Assembly (NCBI RefSeq): GCF_019443285.1 | Contig: NZ_CP080327.1 | Location: 2,848,001 to 2,912,000, forward strand | DNA from: Aquisediminimonas profunda | GTDB taxonomy: Bacteria > Pseudomonadota > Alphaproteobacteria > Sphingomonadales > Sphingomonadaceae | Direction: 5' to 3' | Length of the DNA stretch: 64,000 nucleotides | Shown here: in pieces, positions 43,496 through 56,084 of the stretch | How the letters are laid out: each line of letters begins with the position of its first letter | Numbering within the stretch: position 1 is the first letter of the stretch | Position numbers and translations under genes: made by a program | Notes under the pieces: generated by a model | Seen by the model: the letters and a program-made list of their open reading frames with translations, nothing else | The model's database searches: none | What the model was told of the DNA's origin: nothing

Positions 43496-44808
43496 GCACA
43501 AATCCGTCCGCCGCCCTGAACGATGTCCAGCCCGACGGCTTTTTTACGCGCAGCCTTGCCGAGACAGATCCCGCAGTGTTCAGCGGAGTTCGCCACGAGC
43601 TGGCACGGGAACAGCACCAGATCGAGCTGATTGCTTCTGAAAACATCGTGTCCAGGGCCGTCCTTGAAGCGCAGGGATCGGTATTCACGAACAAATATGC
43701 GGAAGGCTATCCTGGCAAGAGATATTATCAGGGTTGCGAGCCGTCAGACGAAGTTGAAGTGCTTGCTATCGAGCGCGCAAAACAGTTGTTTGATTGCGGC
43801 TTTGCCAATGTCCAGCCGCACTCCGGTGCGCAAGCAAACGGTGCCGTTATGCTGGCTCTGACTATGCCTGGCGACACAATCATGGGCCTGAGCCTCGATG
43901 CAGGCGGTCATTTGACCCATGGCGCAAAGGCAGCCTTGTCTGGAAAATGGTACAACGCAGTCCAATATGGTGTGCGTGCTGAAGATCACCTGATCGACTT
44001 CGATCAGGTCGAGCGTCTGGCAAGGGAGCACCGCCCCAAGCTGATCATAACAGGCGGCTCTGCCTATCCGCGCCAAATCGATTTCGCTCGCTTCCGGGCA
44101 ATTGCAGACGAGGTCGGCGCCATTTTCATGGTGGATATGGCGCACTTTGCCGGCCTGGTTGCGGGGGGTTGCCACCCGAGCCCGTTTGCCCATGCCCATG
44201 TCGTCACGACGACGACACACAAGACGTTGCGCGGCCCGCGCGGCGGCATGATCATGACAAATGACGAGGGCATAGCGAAGAAAATCAACTCGGCAGTTTT
44301 CCCTGGGCTTCAGGGCGGACCGCTGATGCACGTGATCGCTGCAAAGGCAGTGGCTTTTGGCGAAGCACTACGGCCGGAATTCAAGAGCTACACGCGAGCC
44401 GTAATCGAAAATGCAAAGGTGCTGGCCGCAACCCTGCAGGAACGAGGTTGCAATCTGGTATCCGGCGGCACTGATACACATCTGGCCCTTGTGGACCTCT
44501 CACCGCTTGGCGTGACAGGCCGGGACGCGGACGCTGCACTCGAGCGGGCGGCAATTACATGCAACAAGAATGGCATTCCGAACGATCCGCTACCTCCGGT
44601 CAAGACGTCCGGCATCCGGGTCGGATCGCCTGCTGGCACGACGCGCGGCTTCGGCCCGGTCGAGTTCCGCGAAATCGGGAACATGGTCGCTGACGTGCTG
44701 GATGGCCTCGCCAAGAATGGCGAAACAGGGGATGGCCAAGTGGAGGCCAATGTGCGCGAGCGCGTCCGTGCCCTGTGTGAGCGTTTTCCGATCTATCCGG
44801 GGTTTTAA
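43492..44808 (+). CDS. glyA: Serine hydroxymethyltransferase
   Basis: 438 residues with the PLP lysine in [14 protein letters not shown] and N-K-Y-A-E-G-Y-P near residue 65. Interconverts serine and glycine, giving methylene-tetrahydrofolate. Long N-terminal part before the core is about 20 residues. Operon with rpiB and nrdR. Confidence 0.95.
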   Translation: MSTNPSAALNDVQPDGFFTRSLAETDPAVFSGVRHELAREQHQIELIASENIVSRAVLEAQGSVFTNKYAEGYPGKRYYQGCEPSDEVEVLAIERAKQLFDCGFANVQPHSGAQANGAVMLALTMPGDTIMGLSLDAGGHLTHGAKAALSGKWYNAVQYGVRAEDHLIDFDQVERLAREHRPKLIITGGSAYPRQIDFARFRAIADEVGAIFMVDMAHFAGLVAGGCHPSPFAHAHVVTTTTHKTLRGPRGGMIMTNDEGIAKKINSAVFPGLQGGPLMHVIAAKAVAFGEALRPEFKSYTRAVIENAKVLAATLQERGCNLVSGGTDTHLALVDLSPLGVTGRDADAALERAAITCNKNGIPNDPLPPVKTSGIRVGSPAGTTRGFGPVEFREIGNMVADVLDGLAKNGETGDGQVEANVRERVRALCERFPIYPGF

Positions 44809-44811
44809 GCG

Positions 44812-45273
44812 TTGCGGTGCCCCTTCTGTTCCCACGCGGAAACGCAAGTCAAGGACAGCCGTCCAACCGAGGACAACAGCTCGATCCGAAGGCGACGCCA
44901 GTGCGAAGCCTGCGGTGCACGCTTTACAACGTTCGAACGCATCCAATTGCGCGAACTGACAGTGCTCAAGTCTGAAGGACGAAGAGAGCCTTTCGAACGC
45001 GAGAAACTGGAACGATCAATCGCGATTGCCTGCCGCAAGCGCCCAGTCGACGGAATGAGGATCGAAAAGCTTGTAACAGGAATCCAGCGTCAGCTTGAAA
45101 CCTTGGGCGAAGGCGAAATTCCATCGACGCGGATTGGCGAAATGGTCATGGACGCCCTGCAGGGTCTCGACAGTGTCGCCTACATCCGCTTTGCGTCGGT
45201 ATATAAGGATTTCACGGACGCGAGCGACTTTGAAGGCTTTGCCGGGAGTATCGCTGAAGCAGCGCGAAAGTGA
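44812..45273 (+). CDS. nrdR: Ribonucleotide reductase repressor NrdR
   Basis: 153 residues from a TTG at 44812. The start M-R-C-P-F-C then C-E-A-C-G forms the zinc ribbon, followed by an ATP-cone (L[12 protein letters not shown]). It represses ribonucleotide reductase genes by sensing ATP/dATP. It starts 3 bases after glyA and overlaps trmJ by 4. Confidence 0.93.
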   Translation: MRCPFCSHAETQVKDSRPTEDNSSIRRRRQCEACGARFTTFERIQLRELTVLKSEGRREPFEREKLERSIAIACRKRPVDGMRIEKLVTGIQRQLETLGEGEIPSTRIGEMVMDALQGLDSVAYIRFASVYKDFTDASDFEGFAGSIAEAARK

Positions 45274-45998
45274 GCGAAGGACCCGTTATCGTCCTGGTCC
45301 GTCCTCAACTGGGCGAAAATATCGGCAAGGCTGCACGGGCAATGCTCAATTTCGGATTGACCGAAATGCGCCTTGTGGCACCGCGTGACGGATGGCCAAA
45401 TCCGGATGCCGGGCCTGCAGCTTCGGGCGCCGACATCGTGCTCAAGCAGGCAAAAGTCTTTGCAAGCGTCGCGGAAGCAACATTCGACTGTTCGCATGTC
45501 TTTGCAACTACAGTGCGCAAGCGCGGTGTTACCAAGCCGGTGCTGACGCCAGAAGATGCAGCAGGCGAGATTCGTTCAGCGGCGGGCCGCAGCGCGATCT
45601 TGTTTGGACCCGAACGGTCCGGTTTGGCGAGCGATGATGTAGCCCTTGCGCGGAGTATCATCACGGTTCCGGTAAACGCGGAATTTGGAAGTCTGAATTT
45701 GGCCCAAGCGGTCATCATCGTCGCTTACGAACTGTCAAAAAGCGAGACACTGGCCATCCCGACCAGGTCCCGACTCGATCCACCTGCGCCGCAGGAGGAC
45801 CTTGAGGGGCTGATCCTGCACCTCGAGTCCATGCTTGAAGCGGCTCATTATTTTTTCCCGGAGGAGCGGGCCCGGGTCGCACGGCGCACGCTTCGGTCTC
45901 TTTTGACAAAGCCGCAATGGACCGCCCAGGAAGTCCGCACGATGCGCGGCGTGCTGAGGACTTTGGCGCGCCAAGCGGATGCTCAAACTGACCCGTAG
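45270..45998 (+). CDS. trmJ: tRNA (cytidine/uridine-2'-O)-methyltransferase TrmJ
   Basis: 242 residues with the SPOUT trefoil-knot motifs: [21 protein letters not shown], and [10 protein letters not shown]-terminal helical extension follows. It methylates ribose at position 32 of tRNAs. It is 4-base overlapped with nrdR. Confidence 0.9.
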   Translation: MSEGPVIVLVRPQLGENIGKAARAMLNFGLTEMRLVAPRDGWPNPDAGPAASGADIVLKQAKVFASVAEATFDCSHVFATTVRKRGVTKPVLTPEDAAGEIRSAAGRSAILFGPERSGLASDDVALARSIITVPVNAEFGSLNLAQAVIIVAYELSKSETLAIPTRSRLDPPAPQEDLEGLILHLESMLEAAHYFFPEERARVARRTLRSLLTKPQWTAQEVRTMRGVLRTLARQADAQTDP

Positions 45999-46077
45999 GC
46001 AAGAATGACGGCAATCCGAGGCGCACTTTACAGCAAAAAGTCTTTCCGCCATCATCTCGCAAAAGAAAGGCAAGCAG

Positions 46078-46365
46078 ATGAAAGTTGAGGTTGTTAGTCG
46101 GCTTTTGGCCATCGCCGGATGCATTTTGGCAGTGCAGCCCGCCTTGGCGACAAACGAACCAGCCCCTACGCCGACAGGTGCCGCAAAAGCCGTAAAGACG
46201 CGTGACCCGAACCGGATGATCTGCGAAACCAGCCTGGAAACCGGCTCAAGGCTTGCCAAGAAGCGTGTCTGCATGACTGCGGCCGAATGGGACGAACGGC
46301 GCCACGAGGACAGCCAGCTCGTCAATCGCGCCCAAGTTCAACGCAGCTTTGAAAGCCCCAATTAG
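46078..46365 (+). CDS. 95-residue secreted protein of unknown function
   Basis: Signal peptide at residues 1-24 (M-K-V-E-V-V-S-R-L-L-A-I-A-G...A-L-A). The mature part has two cysteines in the pattern M-I-C-E...G-S-R-L...K-R-V-C-M-T-A-A-E-W, which I have seen as a recurring pattern in sphingomonad secreted proteins but which has no known function. Single gene between trmJ and rpsD. Confidence 0.6.
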   Translation: MKVEVVSRLLAIAGCILAVQPALATNEPAPTPTGAAKAVKTRDPNRMICETSLETGSRLAKKRVCMTAAEWDERRHEDSQLVNRAQVQRSFESPN

Positions 46366-46399
46366 ATCCCGCCTGCTTGCAGTCCCCTGCCCAACCAAC

Positions 46400-46428
46400 T
46401 TGACTTGAACCGGTGTACTCGCCATAGG
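46400..46428 (+). promoter_or_regulatory. Candidate promoter ahead of rpsD
   Basis: TTGACT at 46400-46405 and CATAGG at 46423-46428 are 17 bases apart. The -10 is not close to consensus. The gap to the rpsD start is 113 bases. Confidence 0.35.
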
Positions 46429-46541
46429 CGCGCACTTCGCAATTGACCCTGCACTCCGGTGAAGCAGGTGTCCGGCCGGGTACCAGCCCGTGTCGCGCGG
46501 TTCCGGAACATGAAACTGATAACGCAATTGAAGGATTGAAA

Positions 46542-47156
46542 ATGTCAAAGCGCCATAGCGCCAAGCATAAGCTCGACCGCCGTCTGGGCGAAAACATCTG
46601 GGGTCGCCCAAAGTCTCCCGTTAACCGCCGTGAATACGGGCCCGGCCAGCACGGCCAACGTCGCAAGGGCAAGGTTTCCGACTATGGCCTTCAGCTCAAG
46701 GCCAAGCAGAAGCTGAAGGGCTATTATGGCGATGTCACGGAAAAGCAATTCAAGCAGAGCTACCAGACCGCTGACCGGATGAAGGGCGATACGTCGCAGA
46801 ACCTCATTGGCCTTCTTGAGCGCCGTCTTGCCTCGGTCGTGTATCGTGCCAAGTTCGCGCCGACTGTGTTCGCAGCACGTCAGCTCGTGAGCCACGGCCA
46901 CGTGCTGGTCAATGGCGTCAAGTGCAACATTGCTTCTCGCCGCGTCAATGTAGGCGATGAGATCAGCTTGGGCAGCAAGGCTGTCGAAATGGCACTCGTT
47001 ATCGAAGCGCAGAGCCTCGCTGAGCGTGACATTCCCGATTATATCGCGACAGACGGCGCCGCAAAGGTTACGTTCGTTCGCGTTCCGACGCTTGATGAAG
47101 TGCCTTATCCGGTGAAGATGGAACCGAATCTGGTCGTCGAATTCTATTCGCGCTGA
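46542..47156 (+). CDS. rpsD: 30S ribosomal protein S4
   Basis: 204 residues from the ATG at 46542; the frame to 46443 is open but not coding. Start [16 protein letters not shown] and the S4 RNA-binding domain (L-E-R-R-L...[16 protein letters not shown]) are typical. Transcription is ended by a strong terminator right after it. Confidence 0.96.
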   Translation: MSKRHSAKHKLDRRLGENIWGRPKSPVNRREYGPGQHGQRRKGKVSDYGLQLKAKQKLKGYYGDVTEKQFKQSYQTADRMKGDTSQNLIGLLERRLASVVYRAKFAPTVFAARQLVSHGHVLVNGVKCNIASRRVNVGDEISLGSKAVEMALVIEAQSLAERDIPDYIATDGAAKVTFVRVPTLDEVPYPVKMEPNLVVEFYSR

Positions 47157-47178
47157 TCTTGGCGCCGAAGGACACGAA

Positions 47179-47211
47179 GGGGTGGCCCTTGTGGGCCGCC
47201 CCTTTTTGTTT
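47179..47211 (+). terminator. Intrinsic terminator of rpsD
   Basis: GGGGTGGCCC (47179-47188) pairs with GGGCCGCCCC (47193-47202, one G-T pair) over a 4-base loop and is followed by TTTTTGTTT. Confidence 0.92.
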
Positions 47212-47333
47212 GTGAGCCATGCCGTTCCGGCTGGCCCCACATTCGGAAAGTGAACGCCCAACAAATTGACACACGGGAATTGACGGATGCACCCTGCCGA
47301 TCAATGATCGTCCAAATTGGGGAGAAAGTGTGC

Positions 47334-49016
47334 ATGGCTCGCAAGGGCATTGATCTGGGTGGGGATGGCGACGCAAACGTCGCACTCAATCCGATTGTAG
47401 GGCTGGCTAGGGAGGACTTGCTCGGTGCTGTCTCAGTCATGTTGCGTGAAACCGCCGCCAAACCTTCGACAACGCTGAAACATGCCCGCCTGTTTACGGA
47501 CGACGTTATCAAGATCCTGACCAACAAGTCGGAGATTGCACCCGACCCAAAGGACAAGAGGTTCGCAGATCCCACATGGTCCAAGAATCCCTTTTATCGG
47601 ATGGGAATGCAATATTATCTAGCGGCTCAGAGCGGCGTAAACCGCTGGATCGCCGATCTCGAGCTGGATGAGCTGGAACGGGCGCGCGCCAATTTCGTCA
47701 GCGGCATGATCCTGGACTCGCTTGCCCCAACCAACACTTTGCTGGGCAACCCCTCAGCGATCAAGAAATCGGTCGAAACAGGCGGCACTTCCCTGCTCCG
47801 AGGGTTGAAGAATGCCTATAATGACATGGTCCACAATGACGGAATTGTGAGTCAGGTTGATTCAAGACCCTTCAAGATCGGCGAGAATATCGCAACGTCG
47901 CCAGGCGCGGTGATCTATCGTTCCGAAATAATGGAACTGATTCAATATGCACCGGCGACCGAGGCTGTTCATGAATTCCCGCTGTTGATTGTCCCTCCCC
48001 AGATCAACAAGGCCTACATCAACGACCTGACGCCGGAAAAGAGCATTATCCGCTACGAGCTGGCACATGGTATCCAGCCTTTCCTGATCAGTTGGCGGAA
48101 CCCGCAAATAGAGCATCGCGATTGGGGGCTGGCTGAATATGTCGATGCAATCATCACCGCGCTTGATGTTGTGACCAGTGTCACAGGCGCGAAGAAAGTG
48201 AACGTCGCAGGAGCCTGCTCCGGAGGCATTACGACAGCCACCTTGCTATCGCGTCTCAAAGCAATGGGCGACGAAAGGATCAACTCCGCAACTCTGATGG
48301 TTTGCGTCCTTCATCCACAACGCAATGACAGCGAGGCCGGCGCGCTCGTGTCCGAACATGGCATCAAATTGGCTCGTGAGCGTTCGGCAAAGAAGGGAAT
48401 TCTGGAAGGTTCATCACTCGCCCGAACATTCGCTTGGCTTAGGCCCAATGATCTGGTGTGGAATTATGTGATCAACAATTATCTGCACGGGGAAGATCCA
48501 CCTGCATTCGACATCCTGTTCTGGAACAACGACTCGACAAACCTCACGGCCGCGCTCCACTCGGACTATCTCAGGGTTTACGAGGAACAGCCATTCGCCA
48601 ATCCCGGCACTTCAGAGTTGGCGGGGCATTTTGTTGACCTGACCAAGGTTGATTGCGATTTCTTCATCATGGGCGGGGTTACTGATCATATCACCCCCTG
48701 GAAAGCGTGTTATCGCTCCACTCAATTGTTCGGCTCAAAGAATATCGAATTCGTCCTGTCCCATTCCGGGCATATTCAAGCGATCCTCAATCCTCCGGGA
48801 AATCCCAAGGCAAAGTTTTACCGAGCTGGAGGAACCCCGCCTCCCACGCCCGAAAAATGGCTTGCAGGTGCCGAGGAAGTCGCTGGAAGCTGGTGGCCAT
48901 ACTGGATGAAATGGCTTCAGGACCGGTCGGGAAAGCAGGTTGCTGCTCCCAAATCGTTAGGCAGCAAGGCATACAAGCCATTGGGGCCTGCCCCCGGTGA
49001 ATATGCACTTGGCTAA
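47334..49016 (+). CDS. phaC: Polyhydroxyalkanoate synthase, Pseudomonas class II-like
   Basis: 560 residues from the ATG at 47334 (GGGGAG upstream), close to the 559 of Pseudomonas PhaC. The lipase-like box is G-A-C-S-G-G with the nucleophilic cysteine at 295; class I synthases usually have G-x-C-x-G with other residues. The aspartate lies in V-T-D-H-I-T-P-W and the histidine in S-G-H-I-Q. The start N-P-I-V-G-L is also Pseudomonas-like. It polymerises hydroxyacyl-CoAs into storage granules. Followed by phaZ with a 13-base gap. Confidence 0.9.
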   Translation: MARKGIDLGGDGDANVALNPIVGLAREDLLGAVSVMLRETAAKPSTTLKHARLFTDDVIKILTNKSEIAPDPKDKRFADPTWSKNPFYRMGMQYYLAAQSGVNRWIADLELDELERARANFVSGMILDSLAPTNTLLGNPSAIKKSVETGGTSLLRGLKNAYNDMVHNDGIVSQVDSRPFKIGENIATSPGAVIYRSEIMELIQYAPATEAVHEFPLLIVPPQINKAYINDLTPEKSIIRYELAHGIQPFLISWRNPQIEHRDWGLAEYVDAIITALDVVTSVTGAKKVNVAGACSGGITTATLLSRLKAMGDERINSATLMVCVLHPQRNDSEAGALVSEHGIKLARERSAKKGILEGSSLARTFAWLRPNDLVWNYVINNYLHGEDPPAFDILFWNNDSTNLTAALHSDYLRVYEEQPFANPGTSELAGHFVDLTKVDCDFFIMGGVTDHITPWKACYRSTQLFGSKNIEFVLSHSGHIQAILNPPGNPKAKFYRAGGTPPPTPEKWLAGAEEVAGSWWPYWMKWLQDRSGKQVAAPKSLGSKAYKPLGPAPGEYALG

Positions 49017-49029
49017 GGCAGGATCGACA

Positions 49030-49860
49030 ATGTCAAAAATCATTATGCCCGAATTTTCCATGGAAACAATAGAAGGGCGCACTGTTCGTGTTGCGCGCTG
49101 GTCGACAGGTAAATCGCAAAAGCCGCCGCTGCTGTTCTTCAATGGCATTGGGGCAAACATTGAGCTTGTCTCGCCGCTTGCCGAAAAGATGCCGGAGCGC
49201 GATTTCATCACGTTCGACATGCCCGGAGTTGGGGGCTCACCTGAACCGGCAATCCCCTATCGGCCCTGGATGATGGCGCGCGTCGCCGATATTCTGCTTG
49301 ATCAATTCGGTTATGGTCAGGTTGATGTCATGGGTATCAGTTGGGGGGGAGGTCTGGCCCAACAGTTCGCGCTGCAATTCGGATCACGCGTCAACAAGTT
49401 GATCCTTGTGGCGACTACAGCCGGCATGGTGATGGTGCCCGGAAATTTCTCGGCGCTTACGAAAATGATCAATCCGAAGCGCTATCTTGATCCGAACTAT
49501 ATGTTGAAGAATTTCAAGACGCTTTATGGCGGAATCGATAGCGGGGCTGATGCCCATGCCGAGAGGATCACGCCGCCGACCAGAATGGGCTATTTCTATC
49601 AGCTCGTAGCTATGATGGGATGGACCAGTGCACCCTGGCTACCTTTGCTTCGGCCTGAAACCCTGATCATGATGGGCGATGATGACAGGATCGTGCCGTT
49701 GGTGAATGGCAAGTTCCTGAACAGCTTGATCCCCGACTCTCGTCTGGAGGTCATCAAGGGAGGGGGGCATCTCTTTCTTATGGCCGAAGCTGAACTTTGC
49801 ATAAGACTCATCAATGATTTCCTTGATGAGTTGCCAACCGAAAGGCGGCAAGCTGCTTGA
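49030..49860 (+). CDS. phaZ: Intracellular PHA depolymerase, PhaZ type
   Basis: 276 residues from the ATG at 49030. The N-G-I-G-A-N-x-E-L oxyanion loop, nucleophile elbow G-I-S-W-G-G, and D-D-D-x-I-V-P-L plus G-G-H-L-F-L triad regions match Pseudomonas PhaZ, an alpha/beta hydrolase that degrades medium-chain PHA. It forms an operon with phaC, as in Pseudomonas (phaC1-phaZ), though phaC2 and phaD are missing here. Confidence 0.85.
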   Translation: MSKIIMPEFSMETIEGRTVRVARWSTGKSQKPPLLFFNGIGANIELVSPLAEKMPERDFITFDMPGVGGSPEPAIPYRPWMMARVADILLDQFGYGQVDVMGISWGGGLAQQFALQFGSRVNKLILVATTAGMVMVPGNFSALTKMINPKRYLDPNYMLKNFKTLYGGIDSGADAHAERITPPTRMGYFYQLVAMMGWTSAPWLPLLRPETLIMMGDDDRIVPLVNGKFLNSLIPDSRLEVIKGGGHLFLMAEAELCIRLINDFLDELPTERRQAA

Positions 49861-49882
49861 TCGGACGGCCAGACCAGGCTGG

Positions 49883-50116
49883 CTATTTTTCAGATTGTGG
49901 ATGCATTCCGATGCCATGGGCTTTCATCTTGGCAACTTCGTCTTGTGTCTCTTTGAGATCGCGAAGCGCGAGATCGTGAAGACGCTGCTCTTCGCTTTGC
50001 GAAGTTGAGACTGGCGTAGGCAGCATCATCCTTCGCGCGGTCTGCCAGCCGAGCAATGCAAAAATTATTGCAATAAAGGCGCCCATAGTGAGGACGCGCT
50101 GCTGTCGCGAAGTCAT
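49883..50116 (-). CDS. 77-residue membrane-anchored protein of unknown function
   Basis: One membrane helix (about residues 9-25, A-F-I-A-I-I-F-A-L-L-G-W) and a charged, probably coiled-coil C-terminus (L-H-D-L-A-L-R-D-L-K-E-T-Q-D-E-V-A-K). GGGGG lies upstream at a slightly long distance. It faces phaZ. No family recognised. The next 224 bases upstream hold nothing I can support. Confidence 0.55.
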   Translation of the reverse strand: MTSRQQRVLTMGAFIAIIFALLGWQTARRMMLPTPVSTSQSEEQRLHDLALRDLKETQDEVAKMKAHGIGMHPQSEK

Positions 50117-50340
50117 ATTCTGGTTGCCCCCAGACCATGACTGTTAACCATTCCACATGTGTACGACCAGACATTTCTAGAAGAAATAGGCCCGAACAAA
50201 TACACTGGGCCGAAGTTAAGAGGCCAAGCGAACAAATTCACTGTGCCCTCCGGGTCGCTCGCTCCGGATACACCAGCAAACACAACTGTAAATGTGGCGT
50301 TTTTGTATGTCCCGCTTCGGGCCAGTTGCTGCCTCAAAAG

Positions 50341-51336
50341 TTAACGGCGAAGTGTGGACGCAATACGGGTCTTTAGGCGTCTCGCGACCGTGTAGAGCAA
50401 AGCTGATCCCCGCGAGGCAAGCGGCAGAGTCAGGATCGACGTATCGTAGTGCGAATAGTGGCGTTTGAACGCATCGTGATGCACGTAATTCCCGACAATG
50501 CTGTATTCCAGCGACAAGTCTGCCTCGCTCGCCACAATTTTTGCAGAGGCACTTCCCAACAAGGGTTGGATGGCAAGCGTGTAGGCAATGGGACCAGTCA
50601 AACGGAATACTCCATTTCGGCCAACGCCAAATGACCAAGGCGAGTAGTGTTCAATATTTGCAAGAACATGCACGACGACGGCGCGCAGAAATGGATGACC
50701 GGCCGCCGCTATGATGTGCCATTGCTGGAATTCGCCACCTGGGACGTGACCCAGTTCCGGATGCAGCCCAAAGCCTTGATGAGGCTCGCCCATCGCATTG
50801 CGCCATTGGGAGAGGATGAGCCCCTCATCACCAACAACGACTTCATCGATGGAACGCGTAAAGCGGCTCTTGATGTCGATGTAGACACCACCCAGGGCAT
50901 ACACGGCCAAGTAGCGGAAAAGATCAGCCCTTGCAGCACCATATTCGGGCCTGATTCGGAGGTAGGCCGCAAGAATTTCAGCCGGGTAATTTTCCTTGAT
51001 GAATTGTTCGATTGCCTTGTCATCATAGAGCCGATGGACCCACCCGGGGTTTGCCGCGACCAAACTCGCGACATTATCTTCCAAGGATTTGGGAAGCACT
51101 TCAGTTGGATAGGTCTGGTGAATGATCCTTGAAATCCGGGGTGACGGACTGATTATTGGGACCATCAACTCCCATTTTTCGCGGCTCATATCCGCGGGAT
51201 CCAGTTGAGGCAGAAAATTCGGCAAATTGGCATCGTCGCAATCGGCCTCCGGATAACCCATTTCATCGTGGCATCGGCTCAGATAGCCCGAATTGGGGCA
51301 TGATTCAAAGGCGCCAAGACCAGAGACTTCTGTCAA
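50341..51336 (-). CDS. GT32-like (OCH1-type) glycosyltransferase
   Basis: About 331 residues from a TTG at 51336; an ATG at 51261 is possible, so the start is uncertain. The Gly_transf_sug DXD region is seen as I-I-H-Q-T-Y-P, the R-A-D-L-F-R-Y segment and G-G-V-Y-I-D-I-K. The second aspartate of the usual D-x-D is a lysine here, so metal binding or the subfamily may differ. It could add a sugar to a surface polysaccharide or lipid. Base composition here looks a little more A/T rich than neighbours. It is divergent from the PEP-CTERM gene. Confidence 0.78.
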   Translation of the reverse strand: MTEVSGLGAFESCPNSGYLSRCHDEMGYPEADCDDANLPNFLPQLDPADMSREKWELMVPIISPSPRISRIIHQTYPTEVLPKSLEDNVASLVAANPGWVHRLYDDKAIEQFIKENYPAEILAAYLRIRPEYGAARADLFRYLAVYALGGVYIDIKSRFTRSIDEVVVGDEGLILSQWRNAMGEPHQGFGLHPELGHVPGGEFQQWHIIAAAGHPFLRAVVVHVLANIEHYSPWSFGVGRNGVFRLTGPIAYTLAIQPLLGSASAKIVASEADLSLEYSIVGNYVHHDAFKRHYSHYDTSILTLPLASRGSALLYTVARRLKTRIASTLRR

Positions 51337-51509
51337 ACTTTAACAGTATCAATTGAGACTGTCCAAAAATGGGGCACCTCCCAAAAAGTAAAGGTTTGAC
51401 GCACATTTGGAGTTAATTTTCTGTAAATTTCTGCTATCACCGAGTCGCTTGGTCGCACACTCGCAACGACGAGTCGAAACTACCTTCCTTCAGAGTACAG
51501 GGGTAACAT

Positions 51510-52160
51510 ATGAAAAAGATGTTTTTGGCTGCGGCCGCCATGGCAATGTCACTTCCCGGAGTAGCGCAAGCTGCTGCGACCGTGACGGTCAATTTTTCTG
51601 GAACCACAGCCGTTCCAGCCAACAATGATTTTCAAAGCCAGTTGAGCGGACTTGGGTTCGATTTCTATTCTTCGCTGGGTGCTTCGCTGATTGCGAACGG
51701 CCCTGTCAGCTTGACCTTTGAGTTTCTTGGCAGCGAAAGCGGGTATAGCGATACATTCTCGACCGCTTCCGGCTTGACCTACACCGAGACAAGCTGGCTC
51801 GAAAATCACTTTGCTGCTCCGATCCTTATCGGAACCACCTATTTCGCCGGTGGTGATCTCAAGAACTTCTTGAACTTCACGACGACGGGTGTGGGTGGAG
51901 CGAATGCCACCGTAGGCGATGACGGCTTCGGCATCTTCCTGTCGCGTGGCGCAACGTCGGGCTTCTCGACCAACGTCTTCTATCTTGGTTATGACGATCA
52001 GATCACGCGGAAGGACGACAACCATGACGATTTCATCGTGAAGGTTACGGTGAATTCGCCGGTTCCTGAGCCATCGACATGGGCGATGCTCCTGTTTGGC
52101 TTCGGCGTCGTTGGCTTCGCTCTGCGTCGCCGCGTTTCGCGAACAGCATCGTTTGCCTGA
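51510..52160 (+). CDS. PEP-CTERM (PEPxxWA) sorted exoprotein
   Basis: 216 residues: signal peptide (M-K-K-M-F-L-A-A...A-Q-A), a beta-rich mature part (Thr/Ser/Gly rich), then V-P-E-P-S-T-W-A-M-L-L-F, a membrane helix and R-R-R at the end. This is the PEPxxWA form of the PEP-CTERM sorting signal handled by exosortase, typical of sphingomonads. The exosortase is not in this window. The protein could be part of an extracellular matrix. A strong terminator follows. Confidence 0.9.
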   Translation: MKKMFLAAAAMAMSLPGVAQAAATVTVNFSGTTAVPANNDFQSQLSGLGFDFYSSLGASLIANGPVSLTFEFLGSESGYSDTFSTASGLTYTETSWLENHFAAPILIGTTYFAGGDLKNFLNFTTTGVGGANATVGDDGFGIFLSRGATSGFSTNVFYLGYDDQITRKDDNHDDFIVKVTVNSPVPEPSTWAMLLFGFGVVGFALRRRVSRTASFA

Positions 52161-52186
52161 TCGGTAACGTTAGAACTAAGAATTTG

Positions 52187-52220
52187 GCCCCGCCGGAGAA
52201 GTTCGGCGGGGCTTTTTTTT
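52187..52220 (+). terminator. Intrinsic terminator of the PEP-CTERM gene
   Basis: GCCCCGCCG (52187-52195) pairs with CGGCGGGGC (52204-52212) over an 8-base loop, followed by eight Ts (52213-52220). Confidence 0.95.
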
Positions 52221-52252
52221 GATTCGGTTGGTGGGCTGGACGAGTCTGTCCG

Positions 52253-55186
<2,934 letters not shown>

Positions 55187-55199
55187 GAGCATCGCCACA

Positions 55200-56084
55200 A
55201 TGGCGCCGCCCTCTCCCCGGCGCCCCGGCTTTTCGAGACGGGCGCAGTACAGCTTATTTGCGAGCTATGTCGCAGCACTGGTTGGCGCATTGTTCGGCCT
55301 GTTGCTGATCGTGACCGCGCGCTTTGATCCCGCTGGACATACCGCCTTGCAGGGTTTCCTGACGGACATATTCGCTCCGATTTCGTCCACAGCGCGCGGG
55401 GCCGGCGCAGCTGTCGGATCGACCTTCGAAGGTATTGGGGCTTATTTCAATGCGGCGTCCAAAAATCGCGAAATGAAATTGCAACTCGACGCTGCGAGGC
55501 GCGATTTGATCAAGGGAAAGTCTGATGCCCTTGAAGTTCGCAGGCTCAAGCAGCTTGCTGCGCTTGTTGAACGGTTGCCGGAGGGACATGTCACAGCCCG
55601 CCTTGTGAGTTCGACCGGCGGGAGCAGCCGTCGTATCGCGATCCTGGCGGCCGGAAGCGCCGATGGTGTGATCAATGGCCAGCCAGTGAGGACTGCAGAT
55701 GGGCTTGTGGGCCGCGTGATTGCCGTTGGGCGGCATACCGCGCGCGTCCAGCTCATGATCGACGGTGGCAATATCGTGCCAGTCAAGCGGGTCCCGGATG
55801 GAACCCCCGCAATTGCGTATGGGTTGGGCGATGGCAGGATCGACCTTCGCCCGCTGGCAGCCGGAACCAACCCCTTCAACGTAGGCGATGTCTTCGTAAC
55901 TTCGGGAACAGGTGGGGTCTATCAGCCGGGCATTCCCGTCGCGATCGGTGTTCGCCACAACAGGGAAGGCACGATAGGCCGACCGTTGGCAGATCCGTCG
56001 CGCTTCGATTTTGCTGTTGTGGAACCGGAATTTGCAATCCCACCGCCTGCATCGCCTGAAGCGGGTGGCAAGGCGGCGCAATAA
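55200..56084 (+). CDS. mreC: Rod-shape determining protein MreC
   Basis: 294 residues: a cytoplasmic start, one membrane helix (about 18-38), a coiled coil and the beta-rich periplasmic domain (A-x-L-V-E-R-L, V-I-N-G-Q-P-V-R-T-A-D-G-L-V-G-R-V). It links MreB with PBP2. Begins 13 bases after mreB; its stop TAA overlaps the mreD ATG by one base. Confidence 0.93.
   Translation: MAPPSPRRPGFSRRAQYSLFASYVAALVGALFGLLLIVTARFDPAGHTALQGFLTDIFAPISSTARGAGAAVGSTFEGIGAYFNAASKNREMKLQLDAARRDLIKGKSDALEVRRLKQLAALVERLPEGHVTARLVSSTGGSSRRIAILAAGSADGVINGQPVRTADGLVGRVIAVGRHTARVQLMIDGGNIVPVKRVPDGTPAIAYGLGDGRIDLRPLAAGTNPFNVGDVFVTSGTGGVYQPGIPVAIGVRHNREGTIGRPLADPSRFDFAVVEPEFAIPPPASPEAGGKAAQ

Noticed and set aside
50159-50344. 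ORFs on both strands between the 77-residue gene and the glycosyltransferase
   Set aside because: No ribosome site or family resemblance; the sequence looks non-coding.
51396-51424. Sigma-70 or sigma-54 promoter ahead of the PEP-CTERM gene
   Set aside because: A TTGACG is present but no well-spaced -10, and no -24/-12 pair with proper spacing was found.
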